Origin: Dioszegia crocea
Lineage: Eukaryota; Basidiomycota; Tremellomycetes; Tremellales; Bulleribasidiaceae
Direction: 5' to 3'
DNA: 64,000 nt
Assembly: GCA_001600615.1 (NCBI GenBank)
Contig: BCKK01000006.1
Span: forward strand, 186,001-250,000
Part shown: positions 11,651-22,914 of the stretch, piece by piece
Layout of the letters: each line of letters starts with the position of its first letter
How positions within the stretch are numbered: position 1 is the first letter of the stretch
Program-made: the position numbers and the translations under genes
Notes under the pieces: generated by a model
The model's input: only the letters and a program-made list of their open reading frames with translations
Databases searched by the model: none
Told to the model about the DNA's origin: nothing

Positions 11651-12300
11651 ATGATCATCCACATCAACGTCCCGGCCATTTTCCCCCTTGCCATCGCGCT
11701 TGCCTATAACTCATACCTTGCGATGTTCATGGGCTGCGCGGGACTCGGCGGCTCTCAGCCTGTCTTGCATCTGCAGGACTCACCTCAACTTGGTCCATCA
11801 GAGAAGATCCAGTTCTGGAGCGGAGTCAATAAGCCTTACTTAGTGTGTGGCCCGTATGCCTCGTTCACCATACCCTATCTTTGCGGCTGGTCGATTAAGT
11901 CCGCATTAACCAGAGAATCAGGTCACAAACTAACGACTCTAGACAAATTTGATTCCCGGGACGTTAAAATCGACATTTTTCCACAGCCGCCATGTACTTC
12001 TCCGCCTCACATTTCACCCCTTCCATCGTCGTCTCGAACCTATCCATCATCGCTGCTCTGATATCGCTGCTTCCTCTCTCATGCGCTATCTACCTCATCT
12101 TACCGGAAGCTTTCGCGTTAATGGAGTTGGATGTCAAGGGCACGATGACTGGAGATCAGCAGGAAGAGGTGGAGGTCCACATGATGAGGTGGAACGCCTT
12201 TACTGAGTTCTTGCTCTTTGCGCATGCTGCGAGCTGGTTGGCGGGGGCGGGGGCGTTGATATGGATCATCATTAGATGGATAGGGTCGTGGTTCTGGTAG
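11651..12300 (+). CDS. DUF1772-like integral membrane protein, array copy 2 (divergent)
   Basis: Starts MIIHINVPAIFPLAIALAYN and ends IIIRWIGSWFW. Hydrophobic segments lie at the N-terminus, at NLSIIAALISLLPLSCAIYL and at ASWLAGAGALIWIIIRW. A polar loop with a DQQEEVEVHMMRWNAF helix matches the loop-plus-W helix of the neighbouring copies. The intron (from about 11843 to the CAG at 11987) has no ideal donor in the required phase; a GTG-type donor near 11845 restores the frame, so the exact junction is uncertain. It is clearly less similar to copies 3 and 4 than they are to each other, which suggests the oldest split in the array. Confidence 0.6.
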
Positions 12301-12524
12301 CGTGCGTGTACATAGAGCAAATCATACAGTCCCCTTCGGCCATCGTGAGCTACTACCACCATATGTAGGCAGCCATTACGAGAGCTGCTTTCAAGCTTTC
12401 GCGTCGCCAAAGACGATCACCTGCAACCTCGGTTGTCTTCACATCACCTCTTGATCCATATAACTGGATCTATCGCTCTTTCTGCAGTCCTCTCCCTGCA
12501 GCCACCTGCATCTCACCCCAAAGC

Positions 12525-13113
12525 ATGTCTGTCATCGGTCACCTTCGACTCGTCCCCGGCTCCGCTTGGGCTCTGGGGCTCGGACTTGCAATAAATTCCG
12601 CCATCCTTTTCGGTAACGTTGGGACGGGTCTAGTCGGTGCTGTGCCAATCGTCAGAGAACAGCTAGGGAAGAGTGATCTGACGCCCAAGGACAAGGTCCG
12701 GGTCTGGAGTTTGTTCTTCAAGGCTGCCGGGTTGAGTTGACAGCGTTCTCTGGTATAAGGTTCGGTGGCATCAGCTAACTCGTCAGTCCTATATAGTCCC
12801 AGGAGTCATCCTCAGTACCTCCCTCCACCTCCTCGCAGCCTACCTTACAACCTCACGACGCGTCCGGAACGCCTCGCTCACCGCCGCCCTGGCTGCCGCC
12901 ACCGTCATCCCCCACACAATCCTCTTCATCATGCCGACCAACAAAGTCCTTTTGGGGATGGATGAGCGGGCCGCATTGACTCCTGCCGAGGAGAAGGATG
13001 TGCCGTTCTACATTGCCAAGTGGAACACCCTGCACAGCGCGCGATATGTTCAGTATGTGGTTGGCTGGGCGGCAGGGCTGGGCGCGTTGATGGGTGTTGT
13101 TGGGCGGTGGTGA
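12525..13113 (+). CDS. DUF1772 family integral membrane protein, array copy 3
   Basis: Two exons, with an intron around 12737-12790. The N-terminal hydrophobic segment (AWALGLGLAINSAILFGNVG) and the following LVGAVPIVREQLGKSDLTPKD match copy 4 almost residue for residue. The second exon has ILSTSLHLLAAYLTTSRRVR, then a third hydrophobic segment ending in the DUF1772 signature IPHTILFIMPTNKVLLGMD. A polar EEKDVPFYIAKWN helix and a final AAGLGALMGVVGRW segment complete the four-helix protein. Probably an endomembrane or plasma-membrane enzyme or channel-like protein of unknown role; its own CT-rich leader suggests separate transcription. Confidence 0.78.
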
Positions 13114-13435
13114 AGCCGGTGAAGGTGATCATTTAGTGGGCTCTGATTAGGGCGACAGTGAGGGATAGACCAGTAATGGGCCATTTCCATGCCAAGCGCA
13201 GTATAGATTGCGTGCAGCGTGTAGGGCGTAGGCTGAAGTAGGCCATGCACTGGCTATATTTTGTAGTGGGAGTGACGGAATTGCACATCACTCTCTCTCT
13301 CACTCTGCTGCTATATCTTATACACCGCGCATCCCCCCTTCTCTCGACACATCTGCACCGCCATATCGCAGGTGAAGCAGCTACACTCTGACATACAATA
13401 TCCTCATCCGCCAACCAGCCCAGCCATCCGTCGCC

Positions 13436-14014
13436 ATGTCCTTGGTCGCTCATCTGCGGATGATCCCTACGCCGGCTTACTTTCTGAGCGTTGGCCTACT
13501 GCTCAACTCGTCGATCTTTTACGGTAACCTCGGCGCGAGCCTCGTAGGTGCTGTACCTATCATCACTGAGAAGCTTGGCCGAAGCGGGCTAGGGCCAAAG
13601 GACAAAGTGCGGATCTGGAACCTGTTCTATGGAGGCGCGGATGTAAGCTGTTCTTACTCTTGCCAGGATACGGGCTGATGGATCTAGACATACATGATCC
13701 CTGCAATACTGAGCACGACAGCCCTTCACCTTCTCGCGGCGTACTTCACCTCCTCGTCACGCGTTCGCAATCTGGCTCTCATTGCCGCAGGAGCTTCACT
13801 CTCACTTATCCCGCACACGATACTCCGGATTCTGCCTACCGACCGCGTCCTACAGCGACTGGGCAGCAAGGCGGAGTTGACGCTATCGGAAGAACGAGAC
13901 GTCGTGGCGTACTTGGACAAGTGGAGTGGGTTGCATAAATGGCGTTTTGGGCATTATGCTGTGAGCTGGACGGCGGGACTCGGGGCTTTGCTTGCAGTGG
14001 TGGGAAGGTGGTAG
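13436..14014 (+). CDS. DUF1772 family integral membrane protein, array copy 4
   Basis: Two exons split by a short intron around 13641-13687. It reads MSLVAHLRMIPTPAYFLSVG, LVGAVPIITEKLGRSGLGPK, then LHLLAAYFTSSSRVRNLALI, the DUF1772-type loop IPHTILRILPTDRVLQRLG, a polar EERDVVAYLDKWS helix and the closing WTAGLGALLAVVGRW. Intron position, length and loop signature are the same as in copy 3, so the two are a recent duplicate pair. Membrane topology is predicted as four helices with a polar loop between helices 3 and 4. No function can be assigned. Confidence 0.78.
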
Positions 14015-14271
14015 ATGGTTGGGCGTTGAGCAGAGCGGCATCAGGGAATTGCTTTGCTGGTATTTTGTACGACGTAAGCGCATCCAGCCCCGTCCCATTA
14101 AGTGTTGTTGACATCCATAGCCATGCAGTCTGACACAAGAAGAGGCTGGTCCACGACCAACAAACAATGTCCCATTCAGGATGGCATCCACACCCATGCT
14201 CTCTCTGATCGATCTCTTTCCGCCTCAATTGATGCTCCTCCCATTAACCACACCAACAACATCAATCAGAC

Positions 14272-15692
14272 ATGCCCTCAGCTACCCGACCGCCGCATCC
14301 TTGGTCCACGGCCGAGCCCATCGAGCGATACACAGACGACCCTACCCCTCCTTTCCTCCTCTCTACCGCTCAACTCTTATCGCCAGATGCGCTGCAGCCC
14401 GTACCAGTCTCCAAGCCCTACACCGACGACCCAGACTCTGATGAGGATGAGGAAGACCGACCTCGCGCTGTACGCGGTCGAGGACGACCCAATCCTGAAG
14501 CCTACGACCCATATGATGAGAAGGAACCGCTCCACCTCCCGACGCCGATGCCTGGGCTGTATGACTCTCGAGGCAACCTCTTGCCTGATCCGGCGGATGA
14601 CGATCCCTCTGCCCCGCTCAATCCGCATCTTGACCCCACAATCCAGACCAATGCGCTTGCACCGTTTGGCGCGCCATTCGGGCTGCCGACTCAGGAACTG
14701 GTGAATATACCTTATAGGCCGATGGAGCCGAGATTAAGGCGGTGGGCAAAGAGCGAGATTGCTCCGGAGGATGTGGTCTTGCCACTTTTGCTCATCACTT
14801 TCCAGACTGGGTAAGTGGGCTGTAGTCTTTGGAGTGCATAGATGCTGATGTGTAGAATTGTGGATGCTGCCACTATCAAGGACTTCCATACCTACACGAC
14901 GGGTCAAACTGGGTAAGCTCGATGCCTATTTCTTCAGAATCAAAGCTCACCGCGCAGTAACTCCATCTTACTCGTACTTGCCATCTTTGGTAGACGGCCC
15001 TCCAATCTACTCGCCGGCGGATTGTCAGTCGGCGGTTTCGTACTCTTCGCGATAGTCTTTGGCCAACTTGGGAACACATATGGTGAGTCAGTAACGCACA
15101 ATCTGTACTGAATCTGACCATCTCTCCAGGCCACAAAACCCGCGGATGGCTCCTCTTCACCTTGAGTGTCCAAATCCTGCTCCTGATCACAAATATCATC
15201 CTCGTTTCACCAGCTCTGGCCGGCGTCCTACCTGAGGGCGGCCCATTCGAATGGGCAGTAATCTTCACCGCTGCAGCGGGAGGTGCCGGACAAATGGTCA
15301 TGGTAAGTTCACAGGCGACACCCGCTAAGACTCAGGCGCAAAACTCCGGCGTATCAGAAATCAACACTGTCGGTCTTACAGGCCTGTATAGTGCCCTAGG
15401 ATCCGATCCCACCCTCTTCTCGATTCTCTCAAAGCCACACGTTGTCAAGCGCAATCGCCGACTGTGGTTCCTCGTCATCTTCTGGGGCGGCGCCTTCCTG
15501 GGCGGTGCCATTGCGACTTTTTCCGACATGTGGATCAGCCTGGTGCTGGCGCTGGAGTGTAAGGTTGTGGCGCTGGCAATGATGATGCTGAGTAGTGCAT
15601 TTGAGGTGCCTGATGGTTGGGCTGAGCGAAATGCCAAGAAGGAGAAGGAGAAACGAGAGAAGCAGGATGAGGTGGAGAGTTGGGCGGACTAG
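14272..15692 (+). CDS. DUF1275 (YoaK-like) membrane protein with acidic/proline-rich N-terminus
   Basis: Five exons: 14272-14810, 14856-14912, 14958-15082, 15130-15302 and 15336-15692. The last intron is only 33 nt (15303-15335); removing it restores MAQNSGVSEINTVGLTGLYS, the family's conserved segment. The first about 150 residues are polar, with acidic runs (DSDEDEEDRP) and many prolines, so probably disordered. The membrane part has hydrophobic segments LLLITFQTGIVDAATI, NSILLVLAIFGRRPSNLLAG, GGFVLFAIVFGQLGNTYG, LLITNIILVSPALAGV and LVIFWGGAFLGGAIATFSDM. These match fungal DUF1275 proteins. The C-terminal tail is a KE-rich helix. The substrate is unknown; bacterial relatives are poorly characterised. 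Confidence 0.8.
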
Positions 15693-15805
15693 CGATTGAT
15701 TAGATGAGCAGGTCAAGAAGCAGGATGAGGGGTCCGGGTGGCGACAGATCGTATCTGATAAGATCTTTGATATGTATTATAGCATCAAGTTGATCTAGAT
15801 CTAAG

Positions 15806-17181
15806 TTATATGTCGTATGGCGGGCCAAGACGTTTCCGCGTGACTGGACGAGATTAGCTGAAACGTATAAGAGAGCTTGAGTCTGGTGCTTACTCGTTGT
15901 GAGTGCTTCAACGACTGCAAGATTAGCAAATCCACCAGGTAAATCGTCATGGACGTACCAAGGAGCAAGACACCTCCTCCTGGAGCCAGCCGTAAGACTT
16001 TGGGCGCGAAGCCTGCACGTCAGCCACTGTGATACGACCAGACTCACCCTTGTACATGCCCGAAATACCCTCCTCCCGCATCAGCCTCAATAGTGCGGGA
16101 TAGGCCCATTCACCCGTCCCGTGCAGCTGGATTCTGGTCTTGACCACGTCGACTATGTACGTCAGCTACTGCTAGAAAGTCAAGCTGACAACTTACATGG
16201 CGTATTCAAAGCAGTGGCGACAAAGCCTCCAATAGTACCAGCCAACATGTTATTACCGAGCTCAGCCTTTTTCGTCTAGACACCCTTTCAGCCAAGTTCT
16301 GTTTCTTAAACACTTGACCTACTGTGGCCTTTGGCAGTGCTCCCCGGACACCATAGATGGTTCCAAAGTAACCAGAATTCCAATATACGTGGCTGCAGGA
16401 TCAGCACACAGATTCCGTTTAGTACTCACCGCCAGAACGTAGCCTCCATGCCTTTATATAGACTGAGAACACCCTCAGTCCGGACGGCATGCTTTATAAC
16501 GTCGATAGGGCCGGCAAAATTCGTTGTCTTGTCTTGTAGTCGAATCTTGACGAGCTCGAATGGTGTCACCACGAACGACTCCGTTCCTCCAGCGAGAGCT
16601 CCCGTGAGGAATGCTAGGGATTGGGTGTTTTGGCGAGCGCCATTAGATGTTACTACGCCAGACCAGTAGCCATTGGCTCCGACTGTTGGGTGAGCCTGAG
16701 TAAAAGGTCAGGACGTACATTTGATAGCTCGCTTCGGGGCTTCGAGCATAAGTGGGGGAACGATCCCTTTGTATAGCCGTGAGACTCTATTGAGTCAGTA
16801 TGATGTAGCCCGAACAATCCGCATAAGCTGACCCTTGAGTACCAATGATGGTCTTGAAGGTCTGCATCATCCCTGTTCCGCCCTTTCCTGACTCAAGCTG
16901 TTGCCGAGTTTTGACGACATCTAGCGGGTAAAGCAGCTGTCAGGATTAGTGATGACGATGCAATGATACACAAATAATCACAAACCAGTAGCTCTGTACA
17001 TCCTGCAATAGCACCAAAAGCAAAGGTATACGCGAAGGGCAGGGCTGTCAGATCAGTAAGGGGCAATCTCATGGGCCTGGCAGCAGATCAGGTACGTCAG
17101 TTGGCGGACAACCGTGGGTGAGCAAGCTGACGTACGGACTCGTTTTTTTGGCGGAGCCGAAGCTGAGGTAGGAGAGGACAT
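15806..17181 (-). CDS. ODC1: Mitochondrial 2-oxodicarboxylate carrier (ODC/SLC25A21 type)
   Basis: Exchanges 2-oxoadipate and 2-oxoglutarate across the inner mitochondrial membrane, serving lysine and glutamate metabolism. Three mitochondrial-carrier signatures are visible: YPLDVVKTRQQLESGKGG, TPFELVKIRLQDKTTNFAG and VDVVKTRIQLHGTGEW, each followed by an LYKG or MYKG matrix-helix end. The N-terminal repeat begins LTALPFAYTFAFGAIAGCTE. I chose the start at 17181 because a short intron (CAG at 17077) joins MSSPTSASAPPKKRVRT to PMRLPLTDL in frame; ATG 17072 is the alternative. The C-terminus (GGGVLLLVVEALTT) is followed by a last short exon ending at TAA 15806. At least eight short introns interrupt it. 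Confidence 0.85.
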
Positions 17182-17488
17182 CTTTGATCCTGCCACTCGG
17201 AGTCTGTGCCTGTATATACAATGGGGAGAAGCTCAAAGTCAAGGCTCGATCTACATGACCACCTGAGGAATGGCAACTTTTTGGTTCCGGCAGGTGATCT
17301 TCGTGAGAAATTGCAATCCAACTTTGGAATCATCTACCCCTTTCATATATAGGAGAAGGGCCTTCACACCCACGCCTAGGTCATACGCATAATCTGGACG
17401 GAAATACACGTCCCATTCACAAATTCCCACCAAACTCCTATCGGTCCCGGCGACAAAGTTCACGCTCGGACTCTCGAAGCGACTCCCT

Positions 17489-20400
17489 ATGTCAGGGCTG
17501 CCGTCCCGACCAATCGATCTTTTGTCTCGCATCTCTGCACCCCAACCTCTGCTCAATCGCATAACAGGCGGATCTATCCTCCCGCAACCTCTGAGCTCAC
17601 TCCCCGCTCGACCAGCGTTCAGTCTTCCGTCGAAACCTACCTTCACTGCTGCCCCAGCAGACGCATCACTTGCCAAAGCTCGCCCACGTCGAGACTCGCT
17701 CTCTCCTGTGCCTATAAGGGAAGAGGATCATCACTACCGACCTGAGAGTAGCTCTCGCGGGTACAGGTCCGTTAGAGAAGACAGACCTAGACGAGGCGAC
17801 GTTTACCTTCCCTCGGATTCGCGAAGCGGCCGTCGGTCTCCCTCACCCCCAAGGAAGCGGTACCGGGCTCGTACTCCCTCTGACCGTTCGGCATCCCGCT
17901 CTCGCTCTCCTGCACGAGCTTCCCGGGCACGCCCGGCCAGCCGCTCCCCCTCCCGTTCTTACGTCCCGAAGTCTCGAGCTCGTTCGCAAACTCGCAGCCG
18001 CTCCCCCTCCCCCTCCCGTTCACACATTTCAGGCAGAGCAACTTCGCCTGCCACCTTTGCAAGGTCAGGACACCGAGCCAAAGCCACAGCGGAACGATCA
18101 CCCCCTCCTTCGAACTTCACCACTAGAGCGCACACTTCCGAACGACAACGAGTTGAGCCTCCAGTGGAAAAGAAGTCTCGTCCACCGGTCCCAGATCAGG
18201 CGGCGCTCTTCCACAAATCTCGCTTAGAGGGAGCCGCGAAGGAGAAGGAAGAGAAGGATAAGCTATTTGCAGAGGAACAAGCAAAGAGGCAGATCGAGAG
18301 GGAAGCGAGGCAGAAGACATTCCTCGAGAATCAAGCGAAAAGACTTGCCGAGCGAGAAGAACGAGAAAGAACGATTGCGGAAGAAAGAGCGAGAAGACAA
18401 AAGGCAATCGCGGATAGGGAAGCTTTACAGGCAGAAGAAAGGGCCAGAAAGCAGAAGTTATTTGAGCTTCGGAAACAGAGAAATAGCGGACCTACATATA
18501 ACGCAAGGTACGTCGCTCTGCTTATCACGACTAACAGCTAGTCCGGCCAACCTAAAACGACCTATATCCCCTTCGGCAGAGCAATCCATTAAAAAGCTTT
18601 CGAAACCAATTCCGACCGGTCCTCGAAGCGATAGGCCTATACCCACCGGTCCCAGCGGAGCAAGAGTCCAACTCGCACCTGTTCCTGCCAAAGCACGATC
18701 CCCTTCTCGATCCCCTTCGCCAAGTAGCTCAGACGATATGAATAGGAGTCGCGGACGGGGTAGGACCCCTACAAGCGCTAGCAATGGGCGCAGTGGCCGC
18801 TCTCAGCCGCTGCCTCTGCCGGAATGGAGTGAGCAGCAGATCATACAAATGTACGGCAGTCAGGTGGTGTTGAAGGATCAATGGGCGGAGAATCCGAAAG
18901 CACCGCTGGCGAATTATCTAGGAGGCGGAGGAGGCGGAGCGACGAATCTTGGGCAAGGCGGCGGTGCGTACAAGGTGCAGGAAGGACTTGTGGGATCGAA
19001 GAGAATGTTCAGGTAGGTTGACGTGGGGGTTTGGCTGATGAGCAGAGTGTCCGTTGTCGGTGATCCAGACAGAAATATTGTCGGTGTAGGAGATCACACC
19101 TCTCGGAAAGAGGCGGAAAAGCTCGCGGCGTTGAGCGCTGTGCTCCAGCTGCAGGACGCGGGTCTGCTAGAGCATGGTCGACCGAGCAAATCCGGCTACA
19201 ACTCACCTGCACCGTCGCAATACTCCTCGGGCGAGACTGCCATTCTCACGGACGGATCCACGATCACGTACGATCGGGCACGGCAATTTATGGAGTACTA
19301 TTGCAAGCGGTACCGATTCGGCAAACCCGACATTGACTTCACCCAATCCCAGGGAAAGTCACGAAAAGGCAAGGCGGGCGTGATGCAGTGGGAGGCAGTG
19401 ATGACTGTTGGTGGGCGAAAAATCGGGATGGGTCAGGCGACCAGCAAGAAGAACTCGCAAATCAAGTGTTACCTCGACGTGACCCAATACCTCGAGTCCT
19501 GCGATCAGGATCTGTGGCGGGACTTCACCGAGTTCTCAAAGAAGGATCTGTCGGCGGATATCGGGCTCGCGCCTCATCTGATTTTCCAGATGTCGGACGA
19601 GTTGAACGAGGATGTTCAAGGATTGATTGGGGATATTCGACATTCACTCTTGCTCAAGAACGCTCCTACCAGCGGCGTTACTGCGGGCGATCAGCCAATG
19701 CCATCTTGGGGCGGTCGGTCTTCCCAGACTAGCGAGGCAGAGCTGGAGCGCAAGTCTATTGCACTCCAGGATAAGCTCGCCGATTATCAAAGTGACCCGC
19801 GTTTGGTCAAAATGCGGGCTCAGCGTACATCCCTACCCGTCACATCCCGCGCTACCGACATTCTCGCCAAGATCGAAGTCAACGACGTGACTATCGTCAT
19901 GGCTGCCACCGGTTCGGGGAAAACAACACAAATCCCCCAGCTCCTCTTTGATGACTACATCAATCGTGGACAAGGTGCCAAGTGCAACATCATTTGCACC
20001 CAGCCGAGGCGACTCGCCGCTATGTCGGTTGCGGAGCGAATCGCCGATGAGCGAGGAGATCGACTTGGGGTCGAAATCGGCTACCAAGTTCGGTTTGATA
20101 CGAAACTCCCGCAGCCGAATGGTTCCATCACATTCTGCACCACGGGTATTTTCCTCAAACGGATGCAGTCGTCCTTGGGTGTCACGGCGGACGCATCGGC
20201 GGTAGCAGCGATGGATATGATTACTCATATCGTCGTCGATGAGGTCCACGAGCGGGATATCGACACTGATCTCCTGCTCGTTGTTCTCAAACGATTATTG
20301 TCCGATCGGAAAGCTAGGGGTGTACCTCTCAAGGTCATTCTCATGTCAGCCACGATCGACCCCACCCTCTTCCAACGATACTTTGCCGATGCAAAGGGTC

Positions 20401-22677
20401 GTCTTGCCCCCGTCGCTGAAGTTCCTGGCCGAACATTCCCCGTCGCAAGACACTACCTCGACGAGACTATCAAAGAGTTGCAGAAGGGTCTGCCGGCTCA
20501 GATGGGCGGATGGGTGTTCCAGGAGAAGAATGTCTCCAAGTATCTACAAGAAGAGCTTAGCCCCAATAAGGCTGCCTTCAATGCCAACACCGGTATCGCA
20601 CTTGAAATCCCCTACCCCCTCGTGGCGCTCATGATTGCATACGTCATGCAACGGTCGGACGACGGTCACGTTCTGGTCTTCCTCCCCGGCTGGGAGGAGA
20701 TCAAGAAGGTTGCAGACATCCTTCTGGATGGACGATCGAACCTGCTCGGGTTACGCTTCACCGATTCGAAAAAGTATTCCATCCACTATCTACATTCTTC
20801 CATCCCCGCTGCCGAGCAGAAGGAGGTCTTCCGCGATCCCGCGCCGGGGGTTCGTCGAATCATCCTCGCCACCAACATCGCCGAAACATCCATCACCATC
20901 CCCAATGTCGTCTACGTCGTCGACACCGGCCGGGTCAAGGAGAAGCGGTATGACCCCGAACGGCATATGTCCAGTTTGGTATCTGCCTGGGTTGGGTCTT
21001 CGAACTTGAACCAGAGAGCTGGACGAGCCGGACGTCATAGGGAAGGAGAATACTTTGGCCTGGTGTCGAAGAATAGGCTGGAAAGCTTGGACCCTCATCA
21101 GTTGGTCGAGATGAAGAGGTCGGATTTGAGTAATGTCGTTATGCACGTCAAGGTGAGTTTGGTACTTGCTTAGCTTATTTAGGCTCTCAACCTCGGCGAA
21201 GTCAGTGAAGTGCTCGAAGCGACTATCGAGCCACCCGAGCGGAGTCGGATCGTCGCAGCTATGGATGTACTCCGTATGCTTGGCGCCCTTGATGCCGACC
21301 AAAACCTTACTTCCCTCGGCCGAGTCCTACTCCAACTCCCCATCGACGCGGCCATGGGTAAGATGTGCCTATACGGTTCTTTCTTCCGTTGTCTCGACAG
21401 CGCCCTCACCCTCGCCGCTGTGCTCACCAATCGAGATCCCTTCCTCTCCCCTCTCGAAAAGAAAGTCCAAGCGGACGAGATCAAAGATTCGTGGTCTCCC
21501 CGTGCTTTCCGTTCCGATCCCCTTGCCACTGTCGCAGCGTACAACGTCTGGACGCTCATGGACGATCGCGGCGAGTATCAGAGAGCCAACCAGTTCTGCT
21601 CCGAGAACTTTTTGTCCAAGCCGACTCTGCTTCAGATTAAGCAAGTCAAGGCGAGTCTACTGCAGTCTCTCGACCAGGCGGGCGTTATTGCTGTATCGGC
21701 CGGCGGAAATGTTGGGAGATTGGGCAGGAGGGGAGCCATACCGCCGCAGCTGAACGAGCACAGCAATTCGCTACCAATGCTAGCTGCGTTAATTGCCATG
21801 GCCGCTGCGCCGAACTTCGCTCTGAGGACATCGGAAAAGACTTGTCGGACCGCCCAAGACAAGGTGGGTCCCCTTTAAGACTCTAGCTGACCCATAGAGT
21901 GTGATGATTCATGGATCATCCGTCAACTCCCGCCGTCGAGAGGTCAATGGACCCGAACAAGCATCTGCATCATTCAATCCCGCCGAAAAGCGTCTTTACG
22001 CCTTCCAAGAGAAAGGCCGAAACGTATCCCCCGGTCAGAATCCCAACAGTGCCCCTACCCAACTTCGTACCGTCACCCGACTGGATCCCATGACATACAT
22101 GCTGTTCGGAGCACACGACCTTGTCGTCACACAGCGCGGCATGGAATGCGATCGGTGGCTGCCAGTCACTGGCAATCTGCACGCGCTGGATGATGTGCAG
22201 CGTCTGAAGGACTTGTTGGATGCGTGTATGTTGCGGGTGTTTGAGGGAGTGGGGAAGAGTCTGGTCAAGGGCCGAGATGCGCGTTGGGTTAAGCAGGAAA
22301 AGACGGTGGATGTTCGGCAATCTGGAAGCAGCCGGATTGACGATGCGCAAGAGGAAGGGAACGACGAAGGAGAAAATGAGAGTGACGATGAGGATGGCGG
22401 AAAGAGGGTCGCGGAGCCACTAAGCATCGACGAGATCAAAGAGCTGGAATTGCTCACGTCGGATGTCGTGCGCGTTCTCGATGCCTATTCTGCAGAGAGG
22501 GAGGGAAATGCTTCAACTATGGCTAGCAGGGCGCCAACACCTGGCGGTGGATATCCCCAGGGTGGGGGTGGCGGAGCAGGATATGGCCAGGCGCCAGGAG
22601 GTTTCGGTCAGAGTCAAGGGGGCAATGGTCAGGGTGTCTACAGGCCCCCTGGGGCGGGTGGCGGGAAGAGGTGGTAG
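17489..22677 (+). CDS. DEAH-box RNA helicase of DHX9/MLE type with RS-rich N-terminal extension
   Basis: Five exons (17489-18507, 18542-19012, 19046-21152, 21183-21863, 21898-22677) sum to 5058 nt, exactly 1685 codons plus stop. Order of parts: residues about 60-200 rich in RS and SP dipeptides; about 230-330 an E/R/K/A-rich charged helix, probably coiled coil; a dsRNA-binding domain across the exon 2/3 junction with HTSRKEAEKLAALSAVLQLQ; a second with GRKIGMGQATSKKNSQIKCY; helicase motifs TGSGKTTQIPQLL (about 780), VVDEVHERDIDTDLL (about 895), SATIDP, TNIAETSITIPNV and NQRAGRAGRHREG (about 1155); then HA2/OB regions; and a glycine-rich C-terminal tail. Two dsRBDs plus a Gly-rich tail are the RNA helicase A architecture. 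The RS/coiled-coil extension is additional. Introns are 28-34 nt. Probably nuclear; acts on structured RNA. Confidence 0.9.
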
Positions 22678-22914
22678 ACGTAGGACTTAATGGACGTAGA
22701 TCAAAAATGAAGCTGGAAAGAAGGGGATGTGCAGAATGATAGAGCGTTATAGACAATTGTGCATTATGGCTTAGATCCATATGAGCGCCTATCTAGCTGG
22801 TGTTGGGCTGATGTCCTCCTTCGTATTTCTGAGACTACCTATATAATACACAAATGTGGCTTCCTCCTTTCATCTATCGTCTAATTATAGGTGCGTCAAT
22901 GTCCAAACTGGGCT

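Noticed and set aside
10734..15692. Secondary-metabolite cluster based on anthrone-oxygenase-like DUF1772 genes
   Set aside because: No polyketide synthase, peptide synthetase, terpene cyclase or tailoring enzyme is present near the array.
19833..21302. Long antisense ORFs within the helicase gene
   Set aside because: They mirror the strong codon bias of the helicase exon and have no independent support.
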